A stretch of DNA of 64,000 nt from Desulfitobacterium dehalogenans ATCC 51507 (lineage in GTDB: Bacteria; Bacillota; Desulfitobacteriia; Desulfitobacteriales; Desulfitobacteriaceae), in NCBI RefSeq assembly GCF_000243155.2, contig NC_018017.1, positions 1,736,001-1,800,000 on the forward strand, read 5' to 3'. Below the pieces are notes generated by a model. The model saw nothing but the letters and a program-made list of their open reading frames with translations. It was not told the DNA's origin and made no database searches. Each line of letters opens with the position of its first letter. Position 1 is the stretch's first letter. The translations under genes were made by a program, and so were the position numbers. Below are positions 37,122-45,947 of the stretch, in pieces.

Positions 37122-37388
37122 AGTATGTTGATTAGGATATGTTTGGTGATTAAGTTTGAGATTAGTGATTATTCCCCAGGGATCAGATGCCCCTAGTACT
37201 ACATCTGTTACATCATATTCAACAGTGTTTGTTAAATAATTAATGGTACCGATGAAGGAAAGGCTTATTTGACCCAACTTGATCCAGGCTGCCTGAGCAT
37301 TGGGCTGCCAATAAAGGGACGTATACCCAAACGGAACCGGGAGTAATCCCTTAGTAACGGTTGCCATTGGAATAGGAAAAACAACCAT
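37092..37388 (-). CDS. Doubtful hypothetical protein in the 37.1-37.5 kb gap
   Basis: A 98-codon leftward frame with protein-like composition (GYTSLYWQPNAQAAW..., VEYDVTDVVLGASDPWG) but no ribosome site, overlapping the end of the radical SAM gene. It might be a remnant. Nothing else is visible in 37122-37467 beyond the promoter region of the activator gene. Confidence 0.3.
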   Translation of the reverse strand: MVVFPIPMATVTKGLLPVPFGYTSLYWQPNAQAAWIKLGQISLSFIGTINYLTNTVEYDVTDVVLGASDPWGIITNLKLNHQTYPNQHTLLIRSIKLI

Positions 37389-37467
37389 TCAGACCAAAAA
37401 TAGGATGGTGCGTTCTTCTTCTGCTATAATGTTTACATAACGCACAGAAGGAAAGGAAAGAACGGCC

Positions 37468-38859
37468 GTGAGAGCACATGCGGTGACTACCGAAGTGATC
37501 CCCCAATGGGATCAGGAACTGCTCTTTGACATTCTGAACAAGATCAGTGATGTCGTTCTGGTCTTGGATGCGGATACCACTATCGTCTTTGCCAATGAGG
37601 CCTATGCCCAAATTTTGGGCGTTCCGGTCAGCAAGGTGCTGGGGCGCAAACTGTCCAAGATCGAACCGGAAGCTGCAGCCATCGATGTCTTGCGTAAGGG
37701 CAGGGTTCGCTATGGTCAAAGCTATCTCCATTCGTTGGGTATCCACGTGATTGGCAGTACCTTTCCCCTGATCAAAAATAATAAAGTGTTCGGTTCAGTA
37801 TCCATTTTCAAAAACATTACAGAAGTCGTGCACCTGAATCAGGAATTGAAACGCACTCAGGGGGTAGCCGATTACCTGAAAGAGCAACTGGAACAATGGG
37901 AGCAACTTCCTTTATCGTTCAAAGAATACGTGGGCCAGAATCCCCGCTTAAAAGAGACCCTGGTTCTGGCAGCCAAAGTGGCCAAGACCGACAGTACGGT
38001 TTTGATCCGCGGGGAAAGCGGCGTGGGGAAAGAAGTGCTGGCCCGGGCGATCCACAACTGCAGCCGGCGCAAGGATAAACCGTTGATTAAGGTCAACTGT
38101 GCGGCCATTCCGGAGGCTCTGCTGGAGAGCGAGTTGTTCGGCTATGAAGAAGGAGCCTTTACCGGTGCCAAAAAAGGCGGCAAACTGGGAAAATTTGAGT
38201 TAGCCCATAGCGGCACGATCTTTCTTGATGAAATCGGAGATATGTCCATCGCGATGCAGGCCAAATTGCTGCGGGTTCTGCAGGAGCGGGAATTGGAGCG
38301 GATCGGCGGCACCAAGACCATCGGCGTGGATATCCGGGTGATTGCTGCCACCAATTGCGACCTGGAGACCATGGTGGAGAAAGGAACCTTCCGCAGCGAC
38401 CTTTTCTACCGTCTGAATATCGTACCTTTATTCCTTCCTCCTTTGCGGGAGCGCAAGGATGATCTGATGGTGTTGGCCACTACATTCCTGGGGCAGTTTT
38501 CCGCCGAATTTGGCCGGGAGATGAGCTTATCCCCCCATGTCATTCGCGTTTTTCAGGCCCATGATTGGCCGGGAAATATCCGCGAACTGCAGAATGTCCT
38601 GGAACATGCCTGTATTGTCTGCAGCGGTTCGGTCATCGAGCTGCAGCATCTGCCCGGGTACCTGATCTCCCAAAACGATATCAGGCACCACCATGATCGC
38701 CCTTATGATGTGAAAGAAACAGTAGCCCGAGTGGAGAAAGAGATGATCCTGACCGCTTTGGCCACTTATAACAACAATCGTTCCCAAGCCATGAAAGCTC
38801 TGGGTATTTCCCGGCGGGCCTTCTATGACAAGTTGCGCCGTTACGGTATTGAGAAGTAA
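37468..38859 (+). CDS. PAS-domain sigma-54-dependent transcriptional activator
   Basis: 463 residues from GTG. Residues about 20-130 form a PAS sensor domain (ILNKISDVVLVLDADTTIVFAN). The AAA+ domain has Walker A GESGVGKE, the sigma-54 contact loop GAFTGAKKGG, Walker B GTIFLDEIGDM and the R-finger region FRSDLFYRLN. The C-terminus is a Fis-type helix-turn-helix (NNRSQAMKALGISRRAFYDKLRRYG). It sits just upstream of a sigma-54-like promoter that leads the acyl-CoA operon, so it is very likely that operon's activator, with the PAS domain sensing a substrate or redox cue. Confidence 0.93.
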   Translation: MRAHAVTTEVIPQWDQELLFDILNKISDVVLVLDADTTIVFANEAYAQILGVPVSKVLGRKLSKIEPEAAAIDVLRKGRVRYGQSYLHSLGIHVIGSTFPLIKNNKVFGSVSIFKNITEVVHLNQELKRTQGVADYLKEQLEQWEQLPLSFKEYVGQNPRLKETLVLAAKVAKTDSTVLIRGESGVGKEVLARAIHNCSRRKDKPLIKVNCAAIPEALLESELFGYEEGAFTGAKKGGKLGKFELAHSGTIFLDEIGDMSIAMQAKLLRVLQERELERIGGTKTIGVDIRVIAATNCDLETMVEKGTFRSDLFYRLNIVPLFLPPLRERKDDLMVLATTFLGQFSAEFGREMSLSPHVIRVFQAHDWPGNIRELQNVLEHACIVCSGSVIELQHLPGYLISQNDIRHHHDRPYDVKETVARVEKEMILTALATYNNNRSQAMKALGISRRAFYDKLRRYGIEK

Positions 38860-38931
38860 AAGTGTTTCCAATGTATACTTAATGACAAGCAAGAAGTATG
38901 GAGTTGTATCCTAACTATACACCTAGTGATC

Positions 38932-38975
38932 AGCCTTCGGCAGGTAATCCCCTGTATGAAGGCTTTTTCTCTTTT
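38932..38975 (+). terminator. Terminator of the activator gene
   Basis: AGCCTTC and GAAGGCT pair, followed by TTTTTCTCTTTT. Upstream, ATACTT...AAGTAT and TGTAT...ATACA inverted repeats (38876-38925) may be activator sites. Confidence 0.65.
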
Positions 38976-38984
38976 GTTGGGAAG

Positions 38985-39001
38985 TTGGCATGATTCTTGT
39001 A
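38985..39001 (+). promoter_or_regulatory. Sigma-54-type -24/-12 promoter of the acyl-CoA operon
   Basis: TTGGCATG-N4-TTGTA matches the -24/-12 consensus (TTGGCACG-N4-TTGCA) with substitutions at two positions, including GC to GT at -12. It lies about 100 bases before the enoyl-CoA hydratase gene and just after the sigma-54 activator gene. Confidence 0.7.
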
Positions 39002-39103
39002 TATAGAGAGTTTAGTCAAATGAAATGACAGGGAAGGGAGTGCTCAGCAAACTAATATTCGGATAATTCAGTTAATTGGATACAAGAGGAGGAAGAATCA
39101 GAA

Positions 39104-39883
39104 ATGGCCTACGAAACAATTTTGGTGGATATTGCCGACGGTATTGCCACCGTCACGTTGAACCGGCCTGAAGTACTGAATGCTTTGAACGGCCAGGTCT
39201 TTAACGAACTGGGGGATGTGGCTCTGGAATTGGGAGCTGACCCTTCTGTACAGGCCGTGATCATTACCGGAGGGGATAAGGTGTTTGCGGCTGGGGCGGA
39301 TATCAAACAGATGGCCAACCTTTCGGCTGTGGATGCAGCTATTGGCGGAAGGCCGTCCCACCGGGCATTTAGCCTGATTGAAACTATACCTAAACCAGTG
39401 ATTGCTTCTATTGCCGGTTTTGCCTTGGGAGGCGGCTGTGAACTGACCCTGGTCTGCGATGTGCGGATTGCTGCAGACAGCGCCCAATTCGGTCTGCCCG
39501 AGATCAAACTGGGTATCCTGCCCGGGGCCGGCGGCACCCAACGGCTGCCTCGTCTGATTGGAGCCGGCAAGGCGAAAGAGCTGATTTTCAGCGGCGATTT
39601 TATTAATGCCGATGAGGCTTTGCGGGTGGGCCTGGTCAACAAAGTGGTTCCTGCCGACCAACTGCGCGAAGAAACATTGAAAATGGCCAAACGCTTTGCC
39701 GCCCGGGGAGCCGTAGCCTTGCGCCTGGCTAAATCCGCGATTGACGAAGGACTGCGAATGGATCTGGAAGCCGGGATACAGTACGAGCATAAATGCTTTT
39801 CCCTGTTGTTTGCCACCGTGGATCAAAAGGAAGGAATGCGCGCTTTTATCGAGAAACGCCCGCCTGACTTCAAAGGGCAGTAG
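39104..39883 (+). CDS. Enoyl-CoA hydratase (crotonase)
   Basis: 259 residues, standard length. Crotonase fold with oxyanion-hole segments GGDKVFAAGADIKQM and IAGFALGGGCEL and the catalytic glutamates in LPEIKLGILPGAGGTQRL. It hydrates 2-enoyl-CoA to 3-hydroxyacyl-CoA. First gene after the sigma-54 promoter, with AGGAGGAAG upstream; the rest of the pathway follows in the same direction. Confidence 0.92.
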   Translation: MAYETILVDIADGIATVTLNRPEVLNALNGQVFNELGDVALELGADPSVQAVIITGGDKVFAAGADIKQMANLSAVDAAIGGRPSHRAFSLIETIPKPVIASIAGFALGGGCELTLVCDVRIAADSAQFGLPEIKLGILPGAGGTQRLPRLIGAGKAKELIFSGDFINADEALRVGLVNKVVPADQLREETLKMAKRFAARGAVALRLAKSAIDEGLRMDLEAGIQYEHKCFSLLFATVDQKEGMRAFIEKRPPDFKGQ

Positions 39884-39906
39884 ACAAAACTTAAAGGAGG
39901 ATGACT

Positions 39907-41382
39907 ATGAGAACTCGGGCTCAGTATAGTGAAAAGTTAGGGAAAATGAACCGCAATCTTTATTGTAATGGAGAAAAAATTGATCGCTTGGATGAACGGC
40001 AGGAGAGTGTCATCAATGTCATGGGGTTGACCTTTGATGCAGTCTGGGATCCGGCCAGCCGGGAACTATGCACGGCGGTCTCCCACCTGACCGGCGAAAC
40101 CATCAACCGCTTCAACCATATTCATCAAAACCCGCTGGATCTGCATAAGAAGCAGGACATGACCCGCTACCTCTGCAACAAGGTAGGTTCCTGCATCCAA
40201 CGCTGCATGGGGATTGATGCCGCTAATGCGATCAACGCCGTAGCATTTGAAGCCCAAAAATCTCCGCGGGCCAAGACCAGGTACTATGACAACTGGCTTA
40301 AATGGCTGGAGCGTTTTCAGAGAGAAGATCTGGTGGTCAGCTGCGCCCAGACCGATGTTAAAGGGGAGCGCTTGAAGCGGCCGGCAGAACAGACTGACCC
40401 CGATGTTTATGTACATGTGGTGGAAGAGCGCAGTGACGGGATCGTGGTCCGCGGTTCCAAAGTGCACATTTCCGAAGCCTCAATTTCCGATGAAATTCTT
40501 GTGGTGCCGAATCGGGCCTTGCTAAAAGGAGAAGAAGAATACGCCGTGGTCTTTGCTGTTCCTTCGGATTATGAAGGGATCAAGCAAGTGGTTCATTTCC
40601 ATAATAATCGCAAACGGGAGCATTACCAGCGGGGGATCGACACCGGATACTCCGATTCCTACGTGATCTTTGACGATTGTTTCATTCCCTGGGAGCGGGT
40701 TTTCCTGTGTGGAGAGGTCGAACACGGGGGGATCGCCGCTCTGCTCTTTGCTCTGTTCCACCGCCATTCCTACTCAGGGTGCAAGCCGGCCATGCTTGAT
40801 TATGTGATTGGTCTGGCCGGGTTGGCGGCAGAGATCAATGGAATCGAGAAGACTTCCCATGTGCGGGAGATGCTCTCCGAGCTGATCATGACCGGAGAAC
40901 TGGGATATTCCGCCGGCTATACCGCCTCGGACATGGGCAAACCGGAGATTTATTTTCCTGGCAAGGGGTTGGTTCCTTACGGGCCGGGGGGGTGCATCCC
41001 TAATTCCATCTATTGCAATGTCGGCCGCTGTCTGACCGGTGAGGCGGTTTTTCACGAGCAGGAGATTCTGTGCAATATCGCCGGCGGCATGCCGGCAACC
41101 TTCCCCTATGAAAAGGATCTGGTCAATCCAGAGACGAGAGCGCTCCTGGAGAAGTACCTCAGCCGGAATCCGAAAATCCCGGTGGAGGAGCAAATTAAGT
41201 TTTGGCTCACCTTCGCCGATTTTACCCTCTCCGGATTGGCAGCTTCCACCAACTATGGAGCCTACCATGGCGGCGGCTCACCAATTATGGAGCAGATTGC
41301 CATCACGTCCCAGTACGATATCGAAGGGAAAAAGGATATTGTCAGGGCGATTGCCGGAATGGCGCCCCGGTCTTCAAAATAA
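39907..41382 (+). CDS. 4-hydroxybutyryl-CoA dehydratase / vinylacetyl-CoA isomerase family enzyme
   Basis: 491 residues of the HpaB-like flavoprotein superfamily. The four 4Fe-4S ligands known in the Clostridium aminobutyricum enzyme are all in place: C96 and C100 (GSCIQRC), H285 and C292 (HRHSYSGC). HpaB monooxygenases lack them, so this is a dehydratase-type protein using radical chemistry to form crotonyl-CoA, or a close relative with a different substrate. Start at ATG 39907, 7 bases after AAAGGAGG; ATG 39901 is too close to that site. The product crotonyl-CoA would enter the flanking hydratase and dehydrogenases. The enzyme is oxygen-sensitive in known cases, which fits an anaerobe. Confidence 0.87.
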   Translation: MRTRAQYSEKLGKMNRNLYCNGEKIDRLDERQESVINVMGLTFDAVWDPASRELCTAVSHLTGETINRFNHIHQNPLDLHKKQDMTRYLCNKVGSCIQRCMGIDAANAINAVAFEAQKSPRAKTRYYDNWLKWLERFQREDLVVSCAQTDVKGERLKRPAEQTDPDVYVHVVEERSDGIVVRGSKVHISEASISDEILVVPNRALLKGEEEYAVVFAVPSDYEGIKQVVHFHNNRKREHYQRGIDTGYSDSYVIFDDCFIPWERVFLCGEVEHGGIAALLFALFHRHSYSGCKPAMLDYVIGLAGLAAEINGIEKTSHVREMLSELIMTGELGYSAGYTASDMGKPEIYFPGKGLVPYGPGGCIPNSIYCNVGRCLTGEAVFHEQEILCNIAGGMPATFPYEKDLVNPETRALLEKYLSRNPKIPVEEQIKFWLTFADFTLSGLAASTNYGAYHGGGSPIMEQIAITSQYDIEGKKDIVRAIAGMAPRSSK

Positions 41383-41425
41383 AATTAAACGAATACTGGA
41401 AAATCAGGCTTAAGGAGGAGTTGTT

Positions 41426-43237
41426 CTGGGCAGCAAATACATCTATGACAACCGGGATCACAAGTTCATTATCAAAGAGTGGCTGGATGGGGAAAAGATC
41501 CTGGGACTGAAGCGTTTCCGTGATGCATTCAGCCTGGATGATGTGGACGGCATCCTTGATCAATCTCTCAAAGTATGCCGGGAGGTGGTGGCTCCCACCA
41601 ATGATGACGGGGATCAGATGGGTGCCGTACTCCGTGACGGCCAGGTGAGTGTACCCCCTTCATTTCATAAGGCCTTCCGCTATGTCGAGGAAAACGGCTG
41701 GGGCTCCAGCAATAAAGACGTGGATGCTGAGGGCACTCTGCCATCCATGCTCTACGGCGCGGTCCATGAGTTTATGATTGGAGCTAATCCGGCCTTTACC
41801 CCCTACGTCGGTCTGGCCGGCGGGATCGCCTCCGTGATCAAAGCCTTTGGTTCCCCGGAACAGATTAAGTTATATACCCCAAAAATGTTTGCCGGGGAGT
41901 GGGGAGGTACTATGTGCCTGACGGAACCGGGCGGTGGATCCGATGTCGGTGACATGCTCTCCAAGGCTTACCCCACCGACGATCCCCTGATCTATAAAGT
42001 CAAAGGCACAAAATGCTTTATCACCGGAGGGGATCATGACCTAACGGAGAATATCATCCACTTGGTTCTGGCCAGGGTGGACGGCGCAGCCCCCGGCACC
42101 AGAGGTTTATCTCTTTTCATCGTGCCCAAGTACTGGGTCAACCCGGACGGTTCCCTCGGGGAGCGCAATGACGTCTCTACCGTCAGCATCGAACACAAGA
42201 TGGGCCTCAAAGGCTCTTCCACGGCCGTACTCGGTTTCGGGGAGGAGGAGCAATGCCGGGGCGTTTTGCTGGGCAGCCCGCCGGATGAAAGAGGAGTCGG
42301 CCAGGGAATGGCTCAGATGTTTAAGATGATCAACGGGGCGCGGGTGGACACGGGGCACAGTGCTTTGGCCGTGGCCACTGTCGCCTATAACAATTCAGTG
42401 CAATATGCCAAAGAACGGATTCAAGGCCGCCCCATCGCTGACCCCAAGGCCGGTCGGAAACCGATCATTCAGCATGAAGATGTGCGCCGCATGCTCCTTA
42501 CCCAGAAGTCAACCCTGGAGGGAATGCGGGCCATGATTTTTAAAGCCTATTATTATTTTGACATGATTGCCTTTGGAGAGGATTCGGCTGAGGTGAATGA
42601 TGCCAAGGGAAAACTGGAGGTAATCACCCCCCTGATCAAGGCTTACTGCTCTGACCAGGCCTGGCTGATGATTACCGAAGCGATCCAGGTTTACGGCGGG
42701 TACGGTTATACCGAGGAATACCCGGTGGCCCGTCAAGCCCGGGACAGCAAGATCTATTCCATTTGGGAGGGAACCAACTTCATCCAGTCCCTGGATTTAG
42801 TCGGCCGCAAATGGCGCTTGGACAATGGCAAGGTCTTCCGGGACTGGCTGACCGAGTTGGGAACCTTCATTCAGAAAAACCGGGAGAATCAACACTTTGC
42901 GTCTGAATTTGCGATCCTGGGCAAAGCCCTCCATGCTTATCAGGGGCTTTTGGGCACAGTCATGGCCTATTTTACCCAGGACATCCGCAAGATAGCTCTT
43001 TTTTCCACCCGCATCCTGCGCCTTACCGCAGAATTATATGCCGGATGTCTCCTGATGCAGCAAGCCCTGATCGCTCAGGCCAAACTGGACGAAGGGAATG
43101 CTGATCCCTACTATGCCGGAAAGGTAGCCGGTTCCCGCTTCTATATCCATAATAGTGTTCCTGATGTGATCACTGCGGTCAAGGTGATTGACGACGGGGA
43201 CACATCCGCCCTGGAAATTCCTGAAGAGGCATTCTAA
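41426..43237 (+). CDS. Acyl-CoA dehydrogenase, probable CTG start
   Basis: 603 residues if started at CTG 41426, which lies 5 bases after AAGGAGGAG. The translation from there (GSKYIYDNRDHKFIIKEWLDG) matches the N-terminus usual in this large acyl-CoA dehydrogenase group, while the first ATG/GTG in frame (41543) would lose about 39 conserved residues. FAD and substrate motifs include TMCLTEPGGGSDVG, KCFITGGDHD and YGGYGYTEEYPVARQARDSKIYSIWEGTN. The long C-terminal extra domain is as in DmdC-like members. It oxidises acyl-CoA to enoyl-CoA; the electron-transfer flavoprotein must be encoded elsewhere. Confidence 0.9.
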   Translation: MGSKYIYDNRDHKFIIKEWLDGEKILGLKRFRDAFSLDDVDGILDQSLKVCREVVAPTNDDGDQMGAVLRDGQVSVPPSFHKAFRYVEENGWGSSNKDVDAEGTLPSMLYGAVHEFMIGANPAFTPYVGLAGGIASVIKAFGSPEQIKLYTPKMFAGEWGGTMCLTEPGGGSDVGDMLSKAYPTDDPLIYKVKGTKCFITGGDHDLTENIIHLVLARVDGAAPGTRGLSLFIVPKYWVNPDGSLGERNDVSTVSIEHKMGLKGSSTAVLGFGEEEQCRGVLLGSPPDERGVGQGMAQMFKMINGARVDTGHSALAVATVAYNNSVQYAKERIQGRPIADPKAGRKPIIQHEDVRRMLLTQKSTLEGMRAMIFKAYYYFDMIAFGEDSAEVNDAKGKLEVITPLIKAYCSDQAWLMITEAIQVYGGYGYTEEYPVARQARDSKIYSIWEGTNFIQSLDLVGRKWRLDNGKVFRDWLTELGTFIQKNRENQHFASEFAILGKALHAYQGLLGTVMAYFTQDIRKIALFSTRILRLTAELYAGCLLMQQALIAQAKLDEGNADPYYAGKVAGSRFYIHNSVPDVITAVKVIDDGDTSALEIPEEAF

Positions 43238-43265
43238 ATCAAATTAATTAATGGAGGTGTCTTTA

Positions 43266-44132
43266 ATGACGATTGACGACATTAAGACTATTTGTGTGAT
43301 CGGGGCCGGCACCATGGGCCACCAAATCTCCCTCTGCGCCGCATTGAGCGGGTATAAAGTGAAATGCACCGATATCAGCCAGGAAATGCTGGATAAAGCG
43401 GGCCAATTCGCACGCACCTATTTGCCGGAGCGGGTAGCCAAGGGGAAGATGACCCAGGAACAGGCGGAACTGGGGCTGGCTAATCTGAGCTTCACCACCA
43501 GTCTGGAGGAAGCGGCTCAGGACGCGGATTTTATAATCGAAGCTGCCGTAGAGAAAATCGATGTCAAACGCCAACTGTTTGCCGATTTGGATCGGATCGC
43601 TCCTTCCCATGCCATATTGGCTACCAACAGTTCCTTTATCGTCAGTTCTAAAGTGGCCGATGCGACCCGGCGCCCGGATAAAGTCTGCAATATGCATTTT
43701 TTTAACCCGCCCTTGGTGATGAAACTGGTCGAAGTGGTTCAGGGTAACCATACCTCCCCGGAGACGGCGCAAATCACCATGGATCTGTGCGAGAAGATGG
43801 GGAAAACCGGAGTATGGTTGAAGAAAGAAATCTATGGTTTCCTGGTCAACCGGATTCTGGCCGCTATCAATCATGAGGCCCTCTTCCTGGCAGATATCGG
43901 GATTGCCAGTCCGGAAGAAATTGACACCGCCGTTACCAATGCTCTCGGGCATCCCATGGGACCGTTCCGGCTAATGGATATGACCGGGATTGACCTCTCC
44001 TATTACATCGGAATGGAGCTCTACAAAGAAACACGGGATCCCAAGGATAAGCCCTCGCCCCTGGTGGTGGAAAAATACGCTAAAAGAGAGTGGGGCCGTA
44101 AAACGAAAAAAGGGTTCTATTCATACGAATAA
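43266..44132 (+). CDS. 3-hydroxyacyl-CoA (3-hydroxybutyryl-CoA) dehydrogenase
   Basis: 288 residues from ATG 43266 behind GGAGGTG. NAD-binding motif VIGAGTMGHQI, catalytic region MHFFNPPLVMKLVEVVQG and NRILAAINHEA, C-terminal ...KTKKGFYSYE. The standard length and sequence of HBD-type enzymes. It interconverts 3-hydroxyacyl-CoA and 3-oxoacyl-CoA. No thiolase gene is in the operon, so the last step needs an enzyme encoded elsewhere. Confidence 0.92.
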   Translation: MTIDDIKTICVIGAGTMGHQISLCAALSGYKVKCTDISQEMLDKAGQFARTYLPERVAKGKMTQEQAELGLANLSFTTSLEEAAQDADFIIEAAVEKIDVKRQLFADLDRIAPSHAILATNSSFIVSSKVADATRRPDKVCNMHFFNPPLVMKLVEVVQGNHTSPETAQITMDLCEKMGKTGVWLKKEIYGFLVNRILAAINHEALFLADIGIASPEEIDTAVTNALGHPMGPFRLMDMTGIDLSYYIGMELYKETRDPKDKPSPLVVEKYAKREWGRKTKKGFYSYE

Positions 44133-44185
44133 GTGTGGGAAAGGAATGAGAGATCTAATCTGCAAACCTGAGGAGGTATGACAAG

Positions 44186-45832
44186 ATGTCGACAAGAGGT
44201 AAACCGTGGATTAATCACTATCCAGCCAGAGTCCGGCACCACCTCGATTATCCGGACAAATCCCTGGGCCAGGTATTCGATGAAACCGTGGCCAACATGC
44301 CGGATACTATTGCCATGATTTTTGCTGACCGGGAAATTACTTACAGTCAGTTTGGGGATAGAGTAAACCGCTTGGCCACGGCCATCGCCGGACTGGGAAT
44401 CGGCAAAGGGGATCGGATCGGATTGATGGGCCCCAATTGTCCCCAGTGGATAATTGCTTACTTTGCCCTGCTCAAGCTGGGCGTCATCGTGGTGCAAACC
44501 AACCCCATGTACGTGGAACGGGAAATCATTCACCAGATGAAGGACTCGGGAGCTTCAGGGATCGTCGTCTTTGAGCCCCTTTACCCTCGGGTGAAAAACG
44601 TCCTTGATCAAACCTCCCTCAGTAAGGTGATCGTGTTTAACTTTACCCCGGTCAAGGCCGGGGAGGATTTCTACTCCCTCGATGAGTTGATCGCCGGATC
44701 TGAACCGACTCCGCCGGCCGTATCCATTGATTCGGCCGAAGATATCGCCGTCCTCCAGTATACCGGAGGAACAACCGGGGTATCCAAAGGGGTCATGCTC
44801 ACCCACCGTAATCTGATCTGCAACACCCTGCAAGTGATTGAATGGGCGGTGGATATGAATTATGGCGATGAACGGATTATTACTTTATTGCCGGTCTTCC
44901 ATGTCTATGGGATGACCAATTGTGTCAATTATTCTATCGCCATAGCTGCGACGCAGATTATCCTTCCACGCTTTGATGTGGATATGCTCCTGGAAACGAT
45001 CCGAAAATACCGTCCTACCCTTTTCCCCGGGGCGCCGACGATGTTCCTGGCCATCAACAACCATCCCCGGGCCGCCGAGTATAAAGAGGTCCTGGCGGCT
45101 ATCAAGGTCTGCAACAGCGGTTCCGCTCCCCTTCCTCTGGAAGTAGCCCATAAGTTCGCCGAAATCACTGGTGGAGCAGGGAATTTACAGGAAGGATACG
45201 GCCTGTCCGAGGCTTCTCCGGTTACCCACAGCAATCCTTTGGATCGTCCCTCCCGGGCAGGTTCGATCGGTTTGCCCCTTCCTGATACGGACAGCAAAAT
45301 CGTCGATTTGGAGACTGGAAACAATACATTGCCCATCGGCGAGGTCGGGGAACTCTGTATCCGCGGTCCTCAGGTCATGAAAGGGTACTGGGAAAAGCCG
45401 GAAGAGACGGAAAAAACCTTGCGCGACGGTTGGCTGCATACCGGAGATATCTCCAAGATGGATAAAGACGGTTATTTCTATATTATTGACCGCAAGAAGG
45501 ACATGATCATTGCCGGCGGCTATAATATTTATCCCCGCGATATTGAGGAAGTGCTCTATGAGCATCCTAAAATCAAGGAAGTGGTGGCGGCCGGAATTCC
45601 CGATTCCTACAGGGGAGAAACGGTCAAGGCCTATATTGTCTTAAACCCGGATACGGAAGGGACGGCCGAGGAATTTATCGAATACTGCCGCACCAAACTG
45701 GCAGCATACAAAGTCCCGCGCCAGATTGAATTCCGGGAAGCCTTGCCGCGGACCATCGTCGGCAAAGTCCTGCGCCGACAATTGGTGGCCGAAGAATTGG
45801 CAAAGATCAAGGCCGCAGGCAGTAACGGTTAA
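44186..45832 (+). CDS. Acyl-CoA synthetase (AMP-forming)
   Basis: 548 residues. AMP-binding motif YTGGTTGVSKGVMLTHRN, the YGLSEASP signature, WLHTGDISKMDKDGYFYIIDRKKDMI and the C-terminal lysine in PRTIVGKVLRR all present. It activates a carboxylic acid to its CoA thioester with ATP. Ribosome site GAGGAGG. Likely the entry step of the pathway; long-chain style sequence, but chain length cannot be fixed. Confidence 0.92.
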   Translation: MSTRGKPWINHYPARVRHHLDYPDKSLGQVFDETVANMPDTIAMIFADREITYSQFGDRVNRLATAIAGLGIGKGDRIGLMGPNCPQWIIAYFALLKLGVIVVQTNPMYVEREIIHQMKDSGASGIVVFEPLYPRVKNVLDQTSLSKVIVFNFTPVKAGEDFYSLDELIAGSEPTPPAVSIDSAEDIAVLQYTGGTTGVSKGVMLTHRNLICNTLQVIEWAVDMNYGDERIITLLPVFHVYGMTNCVNYSIAIAATQIILPRFDVDMLLETIRKYRPTLFPGAPTMFLAINNHPRAAEYKEVLAAIKVCNSGSAPLPLEVAHKFAEITGGAGNLQEGYGLSEASPVTHSNPLDRPSRAGSIGLPLPDTDSKIVDLETGNNTLPIGEVGELCIRGPQVMKGYWEKPEETEKTLRDGWLHTGDISKMDKDGYFYIIDRKKDMIIAGGYNIYPRDIEEVLYEHPKIKEVVAAGIPDSYRGETVKAYIVLNPDTEGTAEEFIEYCRTKLAAYKVPRQIEFREALPRTIVGKVLRRQLVAEELAKIKAAGSNG

Positions 45833-45947
45833 TGGGGAGATCATCAGAAACTGACCTTCGACGGGGAGACGCCTGATGCCTCCAGAGCAAGATCAACCGC
45901 AATTCATGGGTTAGTAGCGATAATACTAAACAGAAAGAGGAGAGAGT

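Noticed and set aside
39098-39826. Leftward frames of about 240 codons opposite the crotonase gene
   Set aside because: Antisense shadows of a highly conserved GC-rich gene.
43263-43952. Leftward 229-codon frame
   Set aside because: Shadow of the hydroxyacyl-CoA dehydrogenase gene.
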